The position numbers and the translations under genes were made by a program. A DNA stretch of 25,126 nt from an uncultured Prevotellaceae bacterium (lineage in GTDB: Bacteria > Bacteroidota > Bacteroidia > Bacteroidales > Muribaculaceae), in the NCBI GenBank assembly GCA_900541935.1, contig UQLZ01000033.1, positions 1 through 25,126 of the forward strand. Reading direction: 5' to 3'. The stretch's first letter is position 1, and each line of letters opens with the position of its first letter. The notes below the pieces were generated by a model, which was given only the letters and a program-made list of their open reading frames with translations, had not been told where the DNA came from and did no database searches. Of this stretch, positions 1 through 5,890 are shown one piece after another.

Positions 1-79
1 GTCTCTTTCATTTTCTGTTACTTTTTAGTGTAACGCTATGGCAGGACTAGACAGTATATGAATTTAAGTTATTGTCAAT

Positions 80-108
80 GGGTGGCTTTTGCCACCCGAT
101 TTTTTTTT
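80..108 (+). terminator. Rho-independent terminator at left edge
   Basis: A perfect 7-bp stem (GGGTGGC / GCCACCC) with a TTTT loop is followed by GA and a run of nine T on the plus strand. It would end a plus-strand transcript entering from outside the window, converging on the minus-strand operon that ends at 107. Read on the minus strand it has no T tract, so it is probably not that operon's own terminator. Confidence 0.8.
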
Positions 109-310
109 ATACGTTCATGCTCTGCCTTATATGTTCCAATGTGCGCTCGGCAATGGGTCGTGTTTCCTCCGTCCAAAGGTCATAGTCATGTACGGATATT
201 CCCACACTCTGCAAGTCACGGATATAGCCGGACACATAATCTCCTGTAGGGAGGTAAACGAACTGCATCCATGCGTCCCTGCTGTCTGTCAATATAAAAT
301 AGTATTTCAT
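107..310 (-). CDS. Small hypothetical protein, last gene of the conjugative-element operon
   Basis: A 67-residue protein of unknown function. It begins MKYYFILTDSRDAWM, has no signal peptide or membrane segment, and is rich in charged and aromatic residues, which suggests a small cytosolic protein. The start at 310 is preceded by a purine-rich AAAGAA stretch suited to weak Bacteroidetes ribosome binding. It lies 62 bases after the preceding gene on the same strand and is the last of a run of ten closely spaced minus-strand genes that includes PcfK- and PcfJ-like proteins, so a mobile-element accessory role is inferred from position only. I do not recognise the family. Confidence 0.6.
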   Translation of the reverse strand: MKYYFILTDSRDAWMQFVYLPTGDYVSGYIRDLQSVGISVHDYDLWTEETRPIAERTLEHIRQSMNV

Positions 311-372
311 GTTCTTTCTTTTTTATGGGTTATCTGTTTCGGGTGTGGGCGGTATTGTGTACCGCCACACCT

Positions 373-612
373 TTAGTATTCTTTCATTTCGGCAATGGGG
401 GTATATTTTCTGAGCCATTCCACCACATGCACCATGTTGTATTCGGAAGTAATGACTGCCGTATGTTCGTTTATCGGGGTCATTCTTGTACTTTCGTAGC
501 TCTCTATCCACTCCTTTAGTGTTGCCACATCACAAGTATCGGTACACATCATATCCAAAATTCTGATAGGGTCGCTGAATGTCACAATCAAAGTATCATA
601 GTATGCTGTCAT
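373..612 (-). CDS. Small hypothetical protein of the conjugative-element operon
   Basis: A 79-residue protein starting MTAYYDTLIVTF and ending with a charged segment. I chose the ATG at 612 over an in-frame ATG at 639 because AGGAGG lies about 7 bases before it and because its ATG overlaps the TGA of the preceding gene as ATGA, a classic coupling arrangement. No signal peptide, membrane segment or metal-binding motif is visible. The composition is acidic to neutral with several Thr and Met residues. It is probably cytosolic and co-translated with the DUF3873-like gene upstream. The function is unknown; association with conjugative transfer is inferred from its neighbours. Confidence 0.7.
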   Translation of the reverse strand: MTAYYDTLIVTFSDPIRILDMMCTDTCDVATLKEWIESYESTRMTPINEHTAVITSEYNMVHVVEWLRKYTPIAEMKEY

Positions 613-839
613 AATCTGTCCTCCTTTCCTTTTATCCATTCGTCACGCAGGTGTCTGCACTCTTCCAATGTCGGTCTAACGCAAGAGAAAAGTTCTCCGT
701 CCGTGTGTCGGTAGTCATACTGGAAAAGGGTTGTTCTTTTCCGTCTGATAGTCGTTTGGTACTTTTCGTACTTCTCAGTACCTGCCGTCTGGCAGGTACT
801 CACTCCGTTGATGGTCATTCTTGTTGTCATGGTAGTCAT
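609..839 (-). CDS. DUF3873-like small protein
   Basis: A 76-residue protein resembling DUF3873, a short family common in Bacteroidales conjugative transposons. The visible signature is MTINGVSTCQTAGTEKYEK near the start, then QYDYRHTDGELFSC and TLEECRHLRDEW toward the end. The function of the family is not established. Three closely spaced Met residues (1, 4 and 8) leave the exact start uncertain; 839 is the longest choice and sits 3 bases after the stop of the upstream gene. Its stop overlaps the next gene's start by ATGA. The family call is from memory of the motif, so it is probable rather than certain. Confidence 0.75.
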   Translation of the reverse strand: MTTMTTRMTINGVSTCQTAGTEKYEKYQTTIRRKRTTLFQYDYRHTDGELFSCVRPTLEECRHLRDEWIKGKEDRL

Positions 840-842
840 TTA

Positions 843-1100
843 TTAAAATTCAACAATCAGTAGTCGGTTCTCCATTACCTTTTCGGGGTCGGTTATCATC
901 CTTTGGGCTACCCAAAGGTGATGCGCTCCGAAGCCGTAGGCGAACAGCCTTCCGAAGTTCTCGTTTTCTGAAAGTTTCGCCATTGAATTGCGGATTTCCG
1001 TTTCGCTGAAACTCAAGGACAAGGTGTTTATCAGACTGACAAAGATGTCGGTTACTTTCTCGTCCCATAATATCAGTATGTTTTCTATCTTTATTTCCAT
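843..1100 (-). CDS. Small hypothetical protein downstream of pcfJ
   Basis: An 85-residue protein beginning MEIKIENILILWDEKVTDIF. The reading frame is open up to 1214, but the longer version would overlap the 3' end of the PcfJ-like gene (which stops at 1127) and its extra N-terminus looks like out-of-frame translation, so I chose the ATG at 1100. It is helical and acidic in the first half, with a more hydrophobic FGRLFAYGFGAHHLWVAQRM segment that does not look like a membrane span. No family is recognised. It lies 26 bases after the pcfJ stop and 3 bases before the DUF3873-like gene, so it is very likely in the same transcript. Confidence 0.65.
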   Translation of the reverse strand: MEIKIENILILWDEKVTDIFVSLINTLSLSFSETEIRNSMAKLSENENFGRLFAYGFGAHHLWVAQRMITDPEKVMENRLLIVEF

Positions 1101-1126
1101 ATCATGTATATTTTGAAGTCTATAAA

Positions 1127-2407
1127 TCAAGCACTCATCCGCTTGCGGATAAGTTCGGCATTGCTCTCTACAAGGCTGATGATGCGGTCGTGGTATTCGG
1201 TATTGGAATTGCATACACCTCTGCTCTGTACCACCTTGAATGTTGTCAGTGAAACCTCCACCGTTTCAATGCGTTTGCCGTCAATGGTTGCGGATAGGAT
1301 AAGGGAGTCTGTCCTCTTGTGATAGCTTCCCACACAATGGTGCATCAGTTTACCTTCAAGTTGCATTTCCGCCACACTCTCAATGACCTTTACAAGAATA
1401 AGGTTGTCGGTAAACACAAGTCCGAAGAACTTGCCTTTGGACTTCAGATAATTCTTTTCGTCCTTGACCAACTGCTCCCTGCGTTGCTCCGCTCTTTCCC
1501 TTTCAATCTGTTCTTCACGTTTTCTGACAAGTCGGTCATGTACCTTTTTCAAGTCTGTCGGACAAACATATTTTGGGCAGTGGGTGTCTTTCCCGAAATG
1601 TCGGAGCAGTCTTACAAGGTCACACCACATGGAGGCATCTGCAATATGATAGCCGTTTCGGATACAGATTTTTATGGAGTTCCAATATTCATGCAAATTG
1701 ACATTTGAAATGACGGCATATCTGAACATTTCTGTCTGTCCCGCTTTAAGCAATGTTTCCTTTTTGCTGTCCGTCAGAATGGCGGTAAAAAATTCGTATG
1801 GGGTCAGTTCGTGGAATGCTCCCTTGAAGCCGTTCCGCCTTAATTCGGGAATGATGCGCATTGCCGGATAAGTCTTGTATGCGTCTATGTTGTATGCTTT
1901 CAGCATCTTGTTGCTGCGCAAATCCATATCGCTCCATTCAGTCCAAAGGTCATAGTACATCGTGTGCATGGCTCTCAGTCGGGCAATAACTTCGGTCTTT
2001 CCGTTTGGGGCAATCCACCATTGCACCACCTCCCGAATGGAATACTCTGCCTTCTGTCCCACCTTGTATGTTGCTCCTACCATAAAGTAGCGCAACACTT
2101 GATAGCCTTTTCGGGTCGTAATGATTTCATAATATGCGCTGTCCCTGAAAACTCTCTTTCGGGTATCAAGTATTTCAAGTTCCTTTCCGCAATGGGGACA
2201 GCTACAGCCACATATAGTTTCCGCAAGAGTGTGTCCGCCTTTCCAGCGGTGTCCACATTCCGAACAAGTGATAGTTCCGCCTTTTGTGCGGTAGGCATGA
2301 TGCTTGAAGCAATGTTCAAAAGCGTATGCTTTCTGCTTGTCTGTCAGTTCGGGCAGTCCGCTTGACAAACGGACTACCTCTTTCTGTATGCGTGTTCTCG
2401 GTTTCAT
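1127..2407 (-). CDS. pcfJ: PcfJ-like protein
   Basis: A 426-residue homologue of the PcfJ family, named after a gene of the enterococcal plasmid pCF10 and widespread in Bacteroidales conjugative elements; its biochemical role is not well defined. The start MKPRTRIQKEV at 2407 sits one base after the PcfK stop. A longer frame to 2509 overlaps pcfK and is rejected. Near residues 45-85 two CxxC pairs (CSECGH and CSCPHCGK) suggest a zinc ribbon. The C-terminal third carries the family-like stretch LMHHCVGSYHKRTDSLI followed by SATIDGKR. Immediate adjacency to a PcfK-like gene supports the call. It is expected to be cytosolic; a role in DNA processing for transfer is inference. Confidence 0.88.
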   Translation of the reverse strand: MKPRTRIQKEVVRLSSGLPELTDKQKAYAFEHCFKHHAYRTKGGTITCSECGHRWKGGHTLAETICGCSCPHCGKELEILDTRKRVFRDSAYYEIITTRKGYQVLRYFMVGATYKVGQKAEYSIREVVQWWIAPNGKTEVIARLRAMHTMYYDLWTEWSDMDLRSNKMLKAYNIDAYKTYPAMRIIPELRRNGFKGAFHELTPYEFFTAILTDSKKETLLKAGQTEMFRYAVISNVNLHEYWNSIKICIRNGYHIADASMWCDLVRLLRHFGKDTHCPKYVCPTDLKKVHDRLVRKREEQIERERAEQRREQLVKDEKNYLKSKGKFFGLVFTDNLILVKVIESVAEMQLEGKLMHHCVGSYHKRTDSLILSATIDGKRIETVEVSLTTFKVVQSRGVCNSNTEYHDRIISLVESNAELIRKRMSA

Positions 2408-2408
2408 A

Positions 2409-2822
2409 TCAAAAATCAAATAATGAGGGTTGGACTTGTGTTTCTTTTTTCGCTGTCGGCTTGTTGCGGTTCTGTAGCTTTTGGAGTTCCATCTGCTGAT
2501 ATTGGGCAACCGCCTTTCTTCTTGCTTCCTGCTTTTCCTCTTCTGTCAGTTCCACCACATGGTTTACAACTACTTGACATTGTATAGGCTTGCCTACTTC
2601 AATCTCGTTTTCATCGTAATAGTGAATGGCTTGTCCGTAAATCTCTCCGTCTGAAAAGCCGTTGCAACCGCTTTTCTGCACATAGTTCAGAATGTATGTG
2701 ACACAATCGTCTATGTTCTTGGCTGGGTTGCGGTAGCTTTTGGCGAATAGTTCATCTTCCGCTGCTCTCTGCTCCAAAAACATCTGTATGGTTCGTTTGA
2801 AATGGTCTGTTCCTTTCATCAT
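2409..2822 (-). CDS. pcfK: PcfK-like protein
   Basis: A 137-residue protein that closely matches the PcfK-like family of Bacteroidales conjugative transposons. Recognisable stretches are KGTDHFKRTIQMFLEQRA at the N-terminus, NPAKNIDDCVTYILNYVQ, GQAIHYYDENEIEVGKPI and VVVNHVVELTEEEKQEARR, with a terminal PSLFDF. The C-terminal tail is basic and glutamine-rich. No enzyme motif is visible and the molecular function is unknown. It starts MMKG, so the true start may be the second Met. The stop is one base before the pcfJ start, implying coupled translation. The pcfK-pcfJ pair is the strongest evidence that this part of the window belongs to a conjugative element. Confidence 0.9.
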   Translation of the reverse strand: MMKGTDHFKRTIQMFLEQRAAEDELFAKSYRNPAKNIDDCVTYILNYVQKSGCNGFSDGEIYGQAIHYYDENEIEVGKPIQCQVVVNHVVELTEEEKQEARRKAVAQYQQMELQKLQNRNKPTAKKETQVQPSLFDF

Positions 2823-2826
2823 AATC

Positions 2827-3084
2827 TCAAATTTTAGTCGGGTTGTCGTTCAAATAAAGTATCTCGCAATCTTCCACTTCTGTGGGAAGTCCGAAAAGGG
2901 GGTAATGGGTGAAATAAGGCTGTGCGTTCCCTTCTTCATCTGTGAGGGGTGAAACATCTTGTACTTGCCATCGCTTCATCCATCTGTCTATTGTCTGAAC
3001 TTCATCGTCTGTGAGTGCGGTTGCATCACCATTGATGATATAGGCTAAACTCCATGTGGGTATCTTTTCCGTTGTCCTGTTCAT
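2827..3084 (-). CDS. DUF6926-like small protein
   Basis: An 85-residue acidic protein with the pattern EKIPTWSLAYIINGD near the N-terminus, an acidic middle (TDDEVQTIDRWM) and PYFTHYPLFGLPTEVEDCE near the C-terminus. This resembles a short family, DUF6926 as I remember it, often seen in Bacteroides mobile elements. The number is from memory and could be wrong, but the motif pattern is distinctive. No membrane segment or signal peptide is present. It lies 4 bases before the pcfK start and 18 bases after the previous gene, within the same operon. The function is unknown. Confidence 0.75.
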   Translation of the reverse strand: MNRTTEKIPTWSLAYIINGDATALTDDEVQTIDRWMKRWQVQDVSPLTDEEGNAQPYFTHYPLFGLPTEVEDCEILYLNDNPTKI

Positions 3085-3102
3085 ATCCGTTCATTTATTG
3101 GG

Positions 3103-3321
3103 TCAGACAATCTCTTGTAAAATCTCCGTGTGGTATTGTGGAGGACATTCCACCAAAAGAAAACCGATAAAGTCCTTTCTCGCTTCCTTGTTGAGTTCGT
3201 GGTATAGCCTTCTTAGGGTTGAATGGTTGCCGTTGATGTAGGTTTCCACCATATACTCAAAGATGTTGTCCACCTCGTAAAATCTGCATTGCTGCGCTGC
3301 TGTCTTGCTGTATCGTTTCAT
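3103..3321 (-). CDS. Conserved-looking small hypothetical protein
   Basis: A 72-residue protein starting MKRYSKTAAQQCRFYEVDN, followed by amphipathic helical sequence (NIFEYMVETYINGN, LRRLYHELNKEARKDFIGFLL) and ending in PPQYHTEILQEIV. It looks like a compact helical cytosolic protein. No signal peptide, membrane span or catalytic motif is visible. It sits 18 bases before the DUF6926-like gene and 24 bases after the small membrane-protein gene, in the same direction. I do not recognise a named family; membership of the conjugative-element operon is inferred from spacing and strand. Confidence 0.7.
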   Translation of the reverse strand: MKRYSKTAAQQCRFYEVDNIFEYMVETYINGNHSTLRRLYHELNKEARKDFIGFLLVECPPQYHTEILQEIV

Positions 3322-3345
3322 AATGCTATGCTTTTGGGAGTTAAT

Positions 3346-3561
3346 TCAAAGTGTCAGTAGCCATAGGAGAAAGCCGAAAATGGCAATGAGGAATATGATG
3401 AATACCATTACATTGATAACCATTCGGAATACTCCACAGACTATTTCTCTGATGATGTACCAAAGGATATTGACTATCCAAAGAAAACAGCGCAACAGAA
3501 ATGCGAATACTGCAAGTCCAATGGATTGCGCTGTCTGTCTTATGTTCATTGCTGCTGTCAT
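3346..3561 (-). CDS. Small two-span inner-membrane protein
   Basis: A 71-residue, strongly hydrophobic protein. Two likely membrane segments are visible, about residues 14-38 and 48-70, separated by a short connector containing REIV. The start at 3561 overlaps the previous gene's stop as ATGA, which favours this start over an in-frame Met four codons later. There is no signal peptidase motif, so it probably stays in the inner membrane. No family is recognised. In conjugative elements such small membrane proteins can accompany the transfer apparatus, but nothing in the sequence proves that role here. Confidence 0.7.
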   Translation of the reverse strand: MTAAMNIRQTAQSIGLAVFAFLLRCFLWIVNILWYIIREIVCGVFRMVINVMVFIIFLIAIFGFLLWLLTL

Positions 3562-3911
3562 TTTGGGTGTCGTTTGTCAAGTTCTACAATTCTGTCAATT
3601 CTTCCGTACAATATCTTACGGAGTGCCGTCTTGTCCATAGCCTTGTATTCTCTCCATTGTCCGTACTGGCTTACAAGGAATGTCCTCAGTATGTCGGAGA
3701 AGTCAAACCGCCATCCTTGCAATGGTATCGCACTTTTGAAATAGGTATTGCCGTTTACCTTTTCGGTTATCCAATTCTTTTCCTCTCTGTTCAGCACCTC
3801 GCCATTGTTCACTTTCATACGAAGTCTGTAAACCTTACACTCATGTAGGCTTTCCAATGTCGGAACTTCCCACTTCACGAATTTTGTTGCTACTGCTGCT
3901 TCCATATCCAT
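3558..3911 (-). CDS. Hypothetical protein, first gene of the conjugative-element operon
   Basis: A 117-residue protein beginning MDMEAAVATKFVKWEVPTL. Methionines 1 and 3 are both possible starts. It has mixed charged and aromatic sequence with FKSAIPLQGWRFDFSDILR in the middle and a basic C-terminal region (TALRKILYGRIDRIVEL), and no signal peptide or membrane segment. I recognise the general type from Bacteroidales mobile elements but no named domain or function. It is the first gene of the ten-gene minus-strand run; upstream is about 940 bases of non-coding sequence full of palindromes. No good Bacteroidetes promoter was seen in the nearest 400 bases, so the operon's transcription may begin further upstream. 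Confidence 0.75.
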   Translation of the reverse strand: MDMEAAVATKFVKWEVPTLESLHECKVYRLRMKVNNGEVLNREEKNWITEKVNGNTYFKSAIPLQGWRFDFSDILRTFLVSQYGQWREYKAMDKTALRKILYGRIDRIVELDKRHPK

Positions 3912-4306
3912 TTGTTTTTATTTTTAATGCGGATTCGAGAGCTGAGGGAGTTGAGTTTCCAACCTTATATGCCTCCCGTTTATCCGACATTTTTTTTAAT
4001 GCGTCTTTCTGTCGCTTCGGTCGTTTTCGTTTCGGGTGCTTCAAAAAAGGTAGGGAGTGGGTAGAGCAAGGGTTTTCAAAGAAAAAATACTACCCGCAGG
4101 GCTGGAGATTTTTTCTAAAAACCATTGAGCATCCCAATCCCGGATTTACCTTTGCACCCAGAACGGGAACGATCCACCTGATGCGACTGTCTGAAAGACC
4201 ATCAAAATGGAGGTAAACGGATGTGGAGGCATATTGGATATGAAATGTTCCGGGAAAAGAAAGAAAGGAAATCTCAAAAAGAAGGGATACGGCGAAAACG
4301 TGAAAC

Positions 4307-4391
4307 CGGCAAACATTCCAAGAAAGTATGTTGCAACCGTGTGGCTAAACCTGTTTAGTTATGCGGTTGCAATTTTCTTTCCGGTTTGCCG
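4307..4391. repeat. Nested inverted repeat A
   Basis: Four successive dyads share one centre: CGGCAAAC 4307-4314 with GTTTGCCG 4384-4391; GAAAG 4322-4326 with CTTTC 4377-4381; TTGCAACCG 4331-4339 with CGGTTGCAA 4364-4372; and CTAAAC 4345-4350 with GTTTAG 4353-4358. All arms are perfect. The whole can fold as one long interrupted hairpin in DNA or RNA. Confidence 0.85.
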
Positions 4392-4440
4392 TCATGGGTA
4401 ATGGCACTTTTCATTTATGGAAGGTGTGGTTACCCATGAC
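4391..4440. repeat. Inverted repeat B
   Basis: A perfect 11-bp inverted repeat, GTCATGGGTAA at 4391-4401 and TTACCCATGAC at 4430-4440, with a 28-base spacer. It directly abuts repeat A and shares base 4391 with it. No T run follows on either strand, so it does not look like a terminator. Confidence 0.85.
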
Positions 4441-4512
4441 TTCCGTTTTCGATTAGAGGAACCGACAAAAAAAGAAAATCAACAGGTAACAGCCGTAAAA
4501 GCACCGCTTGTG

Positions 4513-4598
4513 GCATAAGCAAAAAAAAGAAAGGGGCCTTGCATCATCAGTCTGAACATGGTTCAGGCGTGACGCAAAGCCCTTTTCTATGCTTATGC
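4513..4598. repeat. Nested inverted repeat C with T tract on the minus strand
   Basis: Nested arms: GCATAAGCA 4513-4521 with TGCTTATGC 4590-4598; AGAAAGGGGC 4528-4537 with GCCCTTTTCT 4579-4588 (one G-T pair); TTGC 4539-4542 with GCAA 4574-4577; and CTGAAC 4552-4557 with GTTCAG 4561-4566 around an ATG loop. Bases 4521-4528 are eight A, so on the minus strand the inner hairpin is followed at once by eight T. That is terminator-like for leftward transcription toward the conjugative-element operon. Confidence 0.85.
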
Positions 4599-4602
4599 AA
4601 TA

Positions 4603-4644
4603 GTAGGAACATGGTCGTCAACTTATTGATGATGATGTTCCTAC
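4603..4644. repeat. Nested inverted repeat D
   Basis: A perfect 10-bp inverted repeat, GTAGGAACAT 4603-4612 and ATGTTCCTAC 4635-4644, with a weaker inner pairing of CGTCAA 4616-4621 with TTGATG 4626-4631. The loop region contains TGATGATG (4627-4634), complementary to CATCATCA at 4542-4549 in repeat C. Confidence 0.85.
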
Positions 4645-4851
4645 GAATAAATTCGCTTTTACGGAAAAACTTGTCTGTGGAGCTTAAAAAGCTGGATTTT
4701 TATTTCAATATATGCCATTAAAGTGCTACTTTTGCATACGAAGAGTTCTTTGAAGGTTACGCAATGCGCAGAAGAATAAAACAGCAGATAACTAACTAAT
4801 TCGTAACCTATTACTACTATGAGTTGGTAACTGCAACTCATTTTCAATCAC

Positions 4852-5721
4852 TTAGACCTTTTTCGTAATTTCTACAAACAAAGTTACGAAATTTCTGCCA
4901 CTGCCGTCAAACCATGATGCTTCCATCATATTGTGTCTGCTTGTGTACATAACAGGGCGACCATATTCTCGGCAAAGCCTTTTGTACAGTTTGTCGTATC
5001 TTTTTGTGCTGTGCTTGTGAGACGAGTAGTAGAAACTTACATTTGTCAGCCCTCCTCGGGAATAGTAAAGAATAGCGTCCTCCCATTTGTACCCAAGTTC
5101 TTTGACATTTCGCAAATAAACCTCGTGGTCACTATATCCGTCGATAAAATAGCCTGTGTTTCTAAGCCTGTCAATACTGGTATAAATTCGGTATCCGAAT
5201 TCAAGACCCAAAACAGTTCTCAGTATCGGAGCATGGTCGTAAGGGCAGTAATTATGAGGCCTTGTAGGGCGATGGACTATATGTGGCCTTGGCCTGTATG
5301 GTCTTCTTGGAGGAGTTACCGGTCGGTAATGCCCGTGATTTCCGTGGTGACGGTCGTCATCCCAGTCGTCATCATCCCAGTCATGATGTCTGCCTGGTTT
5401 GCGGTTGTCAGACCACTTATCTCCTCTTATAGGTCTGCGGTTCTTCTCTTTGTCAAAATCTTTTCGTTTGCCTCTATTACCGTCATATCGTTTGTCTGAG
5501 TTTCCTCCTCTGTTGCCAAGTGTAGATTTGTCTTTATATGGTTTCTCGATTCGGTCAGGTCTGTTCCCTTTTTTATCTTTTTCTTTGTCTTGGTTGCCGG
5601 AATTTCCCCGGTATCCGTTATATTGGTTTAGAGGAGTTGGTGCGGAATATGTGTTAGGTGTGGTTGCTGATAGTGCAATTATAGCAATCAGCAGTAGGAA
5701 TAAATTCTTAATATTTTTCAT
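4852..5721 (-). CDS. Secreted charged low-complexity protein with globular C-terminus
   Basis: A 289-residue exported protein of unknown function. Residues 1-26 form a signal peptide (MKNIKNLFLLLIAIIALSA) with likely cleavage near TYSA. Residues about 30-160 are low complexity: first basic/Asn/Gly-rich, then an Asp/His/Trp tract (HHDWDDDDWDDDRHH) and an Arg/Pro/His tract. Residues about 165-289 look folded, with YRIYTSIDRLRNTGYFIDGY, YLRNVKELGYKWEDAILYY and a final strand-rich part. The Asp/His tract could bind metal or a charged surface; that is inference. Its 3' end faces the conjugative element and it is divergent from the regulator gene at 5891. No family is recognised. Confidence 0.8.
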   Translation of the reverse strand: MKNIKNLFLLLIAIIALSATTPNTYSAPTPLNQYNGYRGNSGNQDKEKDKKGNRPDRIEKPYKDKSTLGNRGGNSDKRYDGNRGKRKDFDKEKNRRPIRGDKWSDNRKPGRHHDWDDDDWDDDRHHGNHGHYRPVTPPRRPYRPRPHIVHRPTRPHNYCPYDHAPILRTVLGLEFGYRIYTSIDRLRNTGYFIDGYSDHEVYLRNVKELGYKWEDAILYYSRGGLTNVSFYYSSHKHSTKRYDKLYKRLCREYGRPVMYTSRHNMMEASWFDGSGRNFVTLFVEITKKV

Positions 5722-5824
5722 AATTAACCTTATTTTGTCATTGTTTTACTTTAGATAGAAAAAATTAGTGTAGGTTTAAAAATTATGAGTGTGAAAAGCG
5801 AAAATTTTACAATTATTGCTCTTT

Positions 5825-5852
5825 TTGAGGTTAAAAATAATTATTATTTTTG
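5825..5852 (+). promoter_or_regulatory. Bacteroidetes-type promoter for the DUF6377-like regulator
   Basis: TTG at 5825-5827 and TATTTTTG (TAnnTTTG) at 5845-5852, with a 17-base spacer, slightly shorter than the usual 19-20. Transcription would start about 30 bases before the GTG at 5891. Confidence 0.55.
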
Positions 5853-5890
5853 TAGAAGCAAAGAGTTTTCATTTTAATTAACCAGATTCC

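Larger units (their letters stand above)
3912..4851. other. Non-coding stretch between the conjugative-element operon and the chromosomal genes
   Basis: About 940 bases with no open frame I would defend as a gene. The right-hand half (4307-4644) is dominated by nested inverted repeats, listed separately. A weaker dyad is GGGTAG at 4059-4064 with CTACCC at 4090-4095. Between 4650 and 4850 are small dyads only: GGTTACG 4755-4761 with CGTAACC 4802-4808, and GAGTTG 4821-4826 with CAACTC 4834-4839. From 3912 to about 4300 I see nothing else recognisable. Confidence 0.7.

Noticed and set aside
1127..2509. Longer N-terminus for the PcfJ-like protein
   Set aside because: The extra 34 residues overlap the PcfK coding sequence in another frame; the family-like N-terminus begins at 2407.
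3841..4044. Minus-strand open frame of 67 residues at the head of the operon
   Set aside because: It overlaps the better gene starting at 3911 in a different frame and is very basic, low-complexity sequence.
3857..4216. Plus-strand open frame of 119 residues
   Set aside because: The first part is antisense to the hypothetical gene at 3558-3911, the composition is Phe/Arg-rich and irregular, and no ribosome site or family pattern is visible.
4207..4401. Plus-strand 64-residue open frame
   Set aside because: It lies across nested repeat A, whose palindromes explain the sequence better; no family resemblance.
4391..4644. Integron attC sites
   Set aside because: The palindromes lack the RYYYAAC/GTTRRRY ends expected of attC and no cassette genes are present.
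4307..4644. CRISPR array
   Set aside because: The repeats are inverted and all different; there are no direct repeats with regular spacers.
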